From Mycobacterium sp. 3519A (GTDB taxonomy: Bacteria; Actinomycetota; Actinomycetes; Mycobacteriales; Mycobacteriaceae), in assembly GCF_900240945.1 (NCBI RefSeq), contig NZ_OESG01000013.1, positions 806,001 to 870,000 of the forward strand: 64,000 bases of DNA. Reading direction: 5' to 3'. The position numbers and the translations under genes are program-made. The notes under the pieces are model-generated. The model did not search any database. It was given only the letters and a program-made list of their open reading frames with translations, and was not told where the DNA came from. Within the stretch, counting starts at the first letter, position 1, and each line of letters opens with the position of its first letter. Below, piece by piece: positions 62,153 through 64,000 of this stretch.

Positions 62153-63237
62153 CCACCCCGCTGAATCTCGAGTCGATCAGGCAGGCGCCGAAGGCCCTGC
62201 TGCACGACCACCTCGACGGTGGCCTGCGGCCCGCTACGGTGCTGGAACTCGCCGGGACCACGGGTTACGACGAACTGCCCGCCACGGACGTGGACCAGCT
62301 CGCCGCGTGGTTCCGCACCGCCGCGCACAGCGGGTCGCTGGAACGCTACCTCGAACCGTTCGCACACACCGTTGGGGTGATGCAGACACCGGAGGCGCTG
62401 CATCGGGTGGCCTACGAGTGCGTCGAGGACCTGGCCGCCGACAACGTCGTCTACGCCGAGATCCGGTTCGCCCCCGAGTTGCACATCGACCGCGGGCTGT
62501 CGCTGGACGCGGTCGTCGACGCCGTGCTCGCCGGATTCGCCGACGGTGAGAAAGCCGCAAGCGCGGAGGGTCGCGGCATCACCGTGCGCTGTCTGGTGAC
62601 CGCGATGCGGCACGCGGCACGCTCACGCGAGATCGCCGAACTGGCCATCCGGTTCCGCGACAAGGGCGTCGTCGGCTTCGACATCGCGGGCGCCGAGGCG
62701 GGATATCCGCCGACGCGGCATCTGGACGCGTTCGAGTACATGCGAAGCAACAACGCGCGCTTCACAATTCACGCCGGCGAGGCGTTCGGCCTGCCGTCCA
62801 TCCACGAGGCCATCGCGTTCTGCGGTGCCGACCGGTTGGGCCACGGCGTGCGGATCGCCGACGACATCACCGTCGGACCCGACGGCGTCGCGCACCTCGG
62901 TAGGCTGGCAGCGCTGTTGCGGGACAAGCGAGTTCCGTTCGAGATGTGTCCGTCGTCGAATGTGCAGACCGGCGCCGTCGGCAGCATCGCTGAGCACCCG
63001 TTCGACCTGCTGGCCCGGTTGCGGTTCCGGGTGACCGTCAACACCGACAACCGGTTGATGAGCGACACCACCATGACCCAGGAGATGCTGCGTCTGGTCG
63101 AGGCGTTCGGCTACGGGTGGAGCGATCTGCAGCGGTTCACCATCAACGCGATGAAGTCAGCGTTCATCTCGTTCGACGAGCGACTGTCGATCATCGACGA
63201 CGTGATCAAACCGCGCTACGCCGTGCTCGTCGGCTAG
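62149..63237 (+). CDS. add: Adenosine deaminase
   Basis: A 362-residue zinc adenosine deaminase. The metal pair is in [14 protein letters not shown] (HxH), the substrate and metal His in [14 protein letters not shown], and later residues in [13 protein letters not shown] and [16 protein letters not shown] (catalytic Asp). It converts adenosine to inosine. The ATG overlaps the deoA TGA in ATGA. It is followed convergently by a hydrolase gene overlapping by 4 bases. The order deoA-add matches M. tuberculosis. Confidence 0.97.
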   Translation: MTTPLNLESIRQAPKALLHDHLDGGLRPATVLELAGTTGYDELPATDVDQLAAWFRTAAHSGSLERYLEPFAHTVGVMQTPEALHRVAYECVEDLAADNVVYAEIRFAPELHIDRGLSLDAVVDAVLAGFADGEKAASAEGRGITVRCLVTAMRHAARSREIAELAIRFRDKGVVGFDIAGAEAGYPPTRHLDAFEYMRSNNARFTIHAGEAFGLPSIHEAIAFCGADRLGHGVRIADDITVGPDGVAHLGRLAALLRDKRVPFEMCPSSNVQTGAVGSIAEHPFDLLARLRFRVTVNTDNRLMSDTTMTQEMLRLVEAFGYGWSDLQRFTINAMKSAFISFDERLSIIDDVIKPRYAVLVG

Positions 63238-64000
63238 CCGAGCACGCTCCGCAGCCTGTCGGCGAATTCCGTTGGTGCGCCCATGAATCCGCCGTGGTCG
63301 CCGGGAAACTCGACCGGCGCGACACCGAGCAGTCCGGCCACCGCTATCGAGGTGCGGTAGGTCAGCAGTTGACGTGAGTCGACGCCGATGCCGATCACCA
63401 CGCGGGTCGGGCCACTCCTCAGCGCGTCGACGTCGGGCACGAACCGCGTCGTTGGGCGCAGGTCGATCTCGAAGAACCGGGTGTTCTCGCGGATCTCTCG
63501 ATCGGACGGTGCTTTCTCGGGCGGGGCGTCGCCGGGATCCAGGCCGAATCCGGCGTTGCGCATGAAATGGGCCCAGGCGGCGGCGAACCCGTCGCGGTGA
63601 AAGGTGTCGACGATCGCCTCGGTGGCCGCCCGCTGTTCAGTGGCGTCGGGCAGCAGTTCCAGCAGCGGGGGTTCGTGTGCGACGAGGGTGCGCACGCGTC
63701 CCGGATGCCGGGCGACCAACGCCAGGCCGGTGACCGCACCGCCGCTGGACCCGAACACGTCGGCCGATTCGGCGTGCAGGTCGTCGAGGATCGCGATGAG
63801 GTCGTCGGCGCGCTGTTCGACCGTCGACGCCGCGTGCTGGTCCTCGACCGGGCTGTCGGCGTAGCCGCGGGGATCGAAGGTGACGACGGTGTGGTCGATG
63901 GCCAGGCCGTCGGCCAGCGGCGCGAACTCTGCGGACGCCATCGGCGAACCGGCGACGAGCACCAGCGGGCCGCTGCCCCGGACCTCGTAGTGCAGACGGG
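63234..64000 (-). CDS. Alpha/beta hydrolase, N-terminus beyond the window
   Basis: At least 255 residues are visible. The frame stays open to the window edge: [32 protein letters not shown] is the normal hydrolase N-terminal strand, so the true start is outside. The nucleophile elbow is [23 protein letters not shown], an acid region is [11 protein letters not shown], and the C-terminal His is in [15 protein letters not shown]. The lid is between about residues 140 and 200. Substrate unknown. Confidence 0.87.
   Translation of the reverse strand, partial: RLHYEVRGSGPLVLVAGSPMASAEFAPLADGLAIDHTVVTFDPRGYADSPVEDQHAASTVEQRADDLIAILDDLHAESADVFGSSGGAVTGLALVARHPGRVRTLVAHEPPLLELLPDATEQRAATEAIVDTFHRDGFAAAWAHFMRNAGFGLDPGDAPPEKAPSDREIRENTRFFEIDLRPTTRFVPDVDALRSGPTRVVIGIGVDSRQLLTYRTSIAVAGLLGVAPVEFPGDHGGFMGAPTEFADRLRSVLG

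Overview
The window is a 64 kb piece of a high-GC actinobacterial chromosome, almost certainly from a fast-growing mycobacterium (Mycolicibacterium). From memory of the M. tuberculosis map, many genes match one contiguous block there read in reverse, running from dnaE2 (Rv3370c) through the Rv3368c nitroreductase, trmL/spoU, the mfp conservon with mfpA (Rv3361c), the Rv3359 flavin oxidoreductase, folD, metX/metY, icd1, trpS, dacB1, the Rv3329 aminotransferase and sdhCDAB to cdd, deoA and add (Rv3313c). No tRNA, rRNA, CRISPR array, IS element or prophage was recognised.

Layout. 1-8.6 kb: a universal stress protein tail, SOS-regulated dnaE2 with a perfect LexA box, a secreted glycoside hydrolase-like protein, a nitroreductase, an NTF2-like/TetR divergent pair with tandem operators, trmL and a methyltransferase. 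8.8-13.5 kb: a five-gene conservon (sensor kinase, Roadblock, DUF742, small GTPase, pentapeptide MfpA) preceded by a coupled 20-codon leader ORF. 13.6-30.4 kb: accessory material with a cupin, small secreted proteins, amidohydrolase, flavin and FMN enzymes, TetR regulators, a DUF559 protein, an Rv1747-type FHA-ABC exporter, an Old Yellow Enzyme, folD, and a Phd-like/zeta toxin-antitoxin pair with a symmetric operator. 30.4-45.6 kb: metY-metX-methyltransferase under a SAM-IV riboswitch, two unrelated isocitrate dehydrogenases in one operon, exonuclease III, NDH-2, trpS, a YihY protein, an ArsR/SufR-like regulator facing a DoxX gene across a three-site operator, a guanidinium exporter under a guanidine-III riboswitch, and dacB.

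45.7-64 kb: an Lrp/aminotransferase/aldehyde dehydrogenase module of probable diamine catabolism, a TetR-controlled polar amino acid ABC importer followed by a gamma-glutamyltransferase, an ECF41 sigma factor overlapping its likely target (a carboxymuconolactone-decarboxylase-like gene with an exact ECF41 promoter), a very tryptophan-rich secreted protein, sdhCDAB, and the nucleoside salvage genes cdd, deoA and add. A hydrolase runs off the end.

Recurring themes are dense packing with 1-4 nt overlaps, start codons lying 6-8 nt after a TANNNT box (likely leaderless mRNAs), palindromic operators beside most TetR-like genes, and large hairpins without U-tracts at gene 3' ends. Coordinates, motifs and palindromes were read from the sequence. 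Homology calls rest on remembered family features, and no database search was run.
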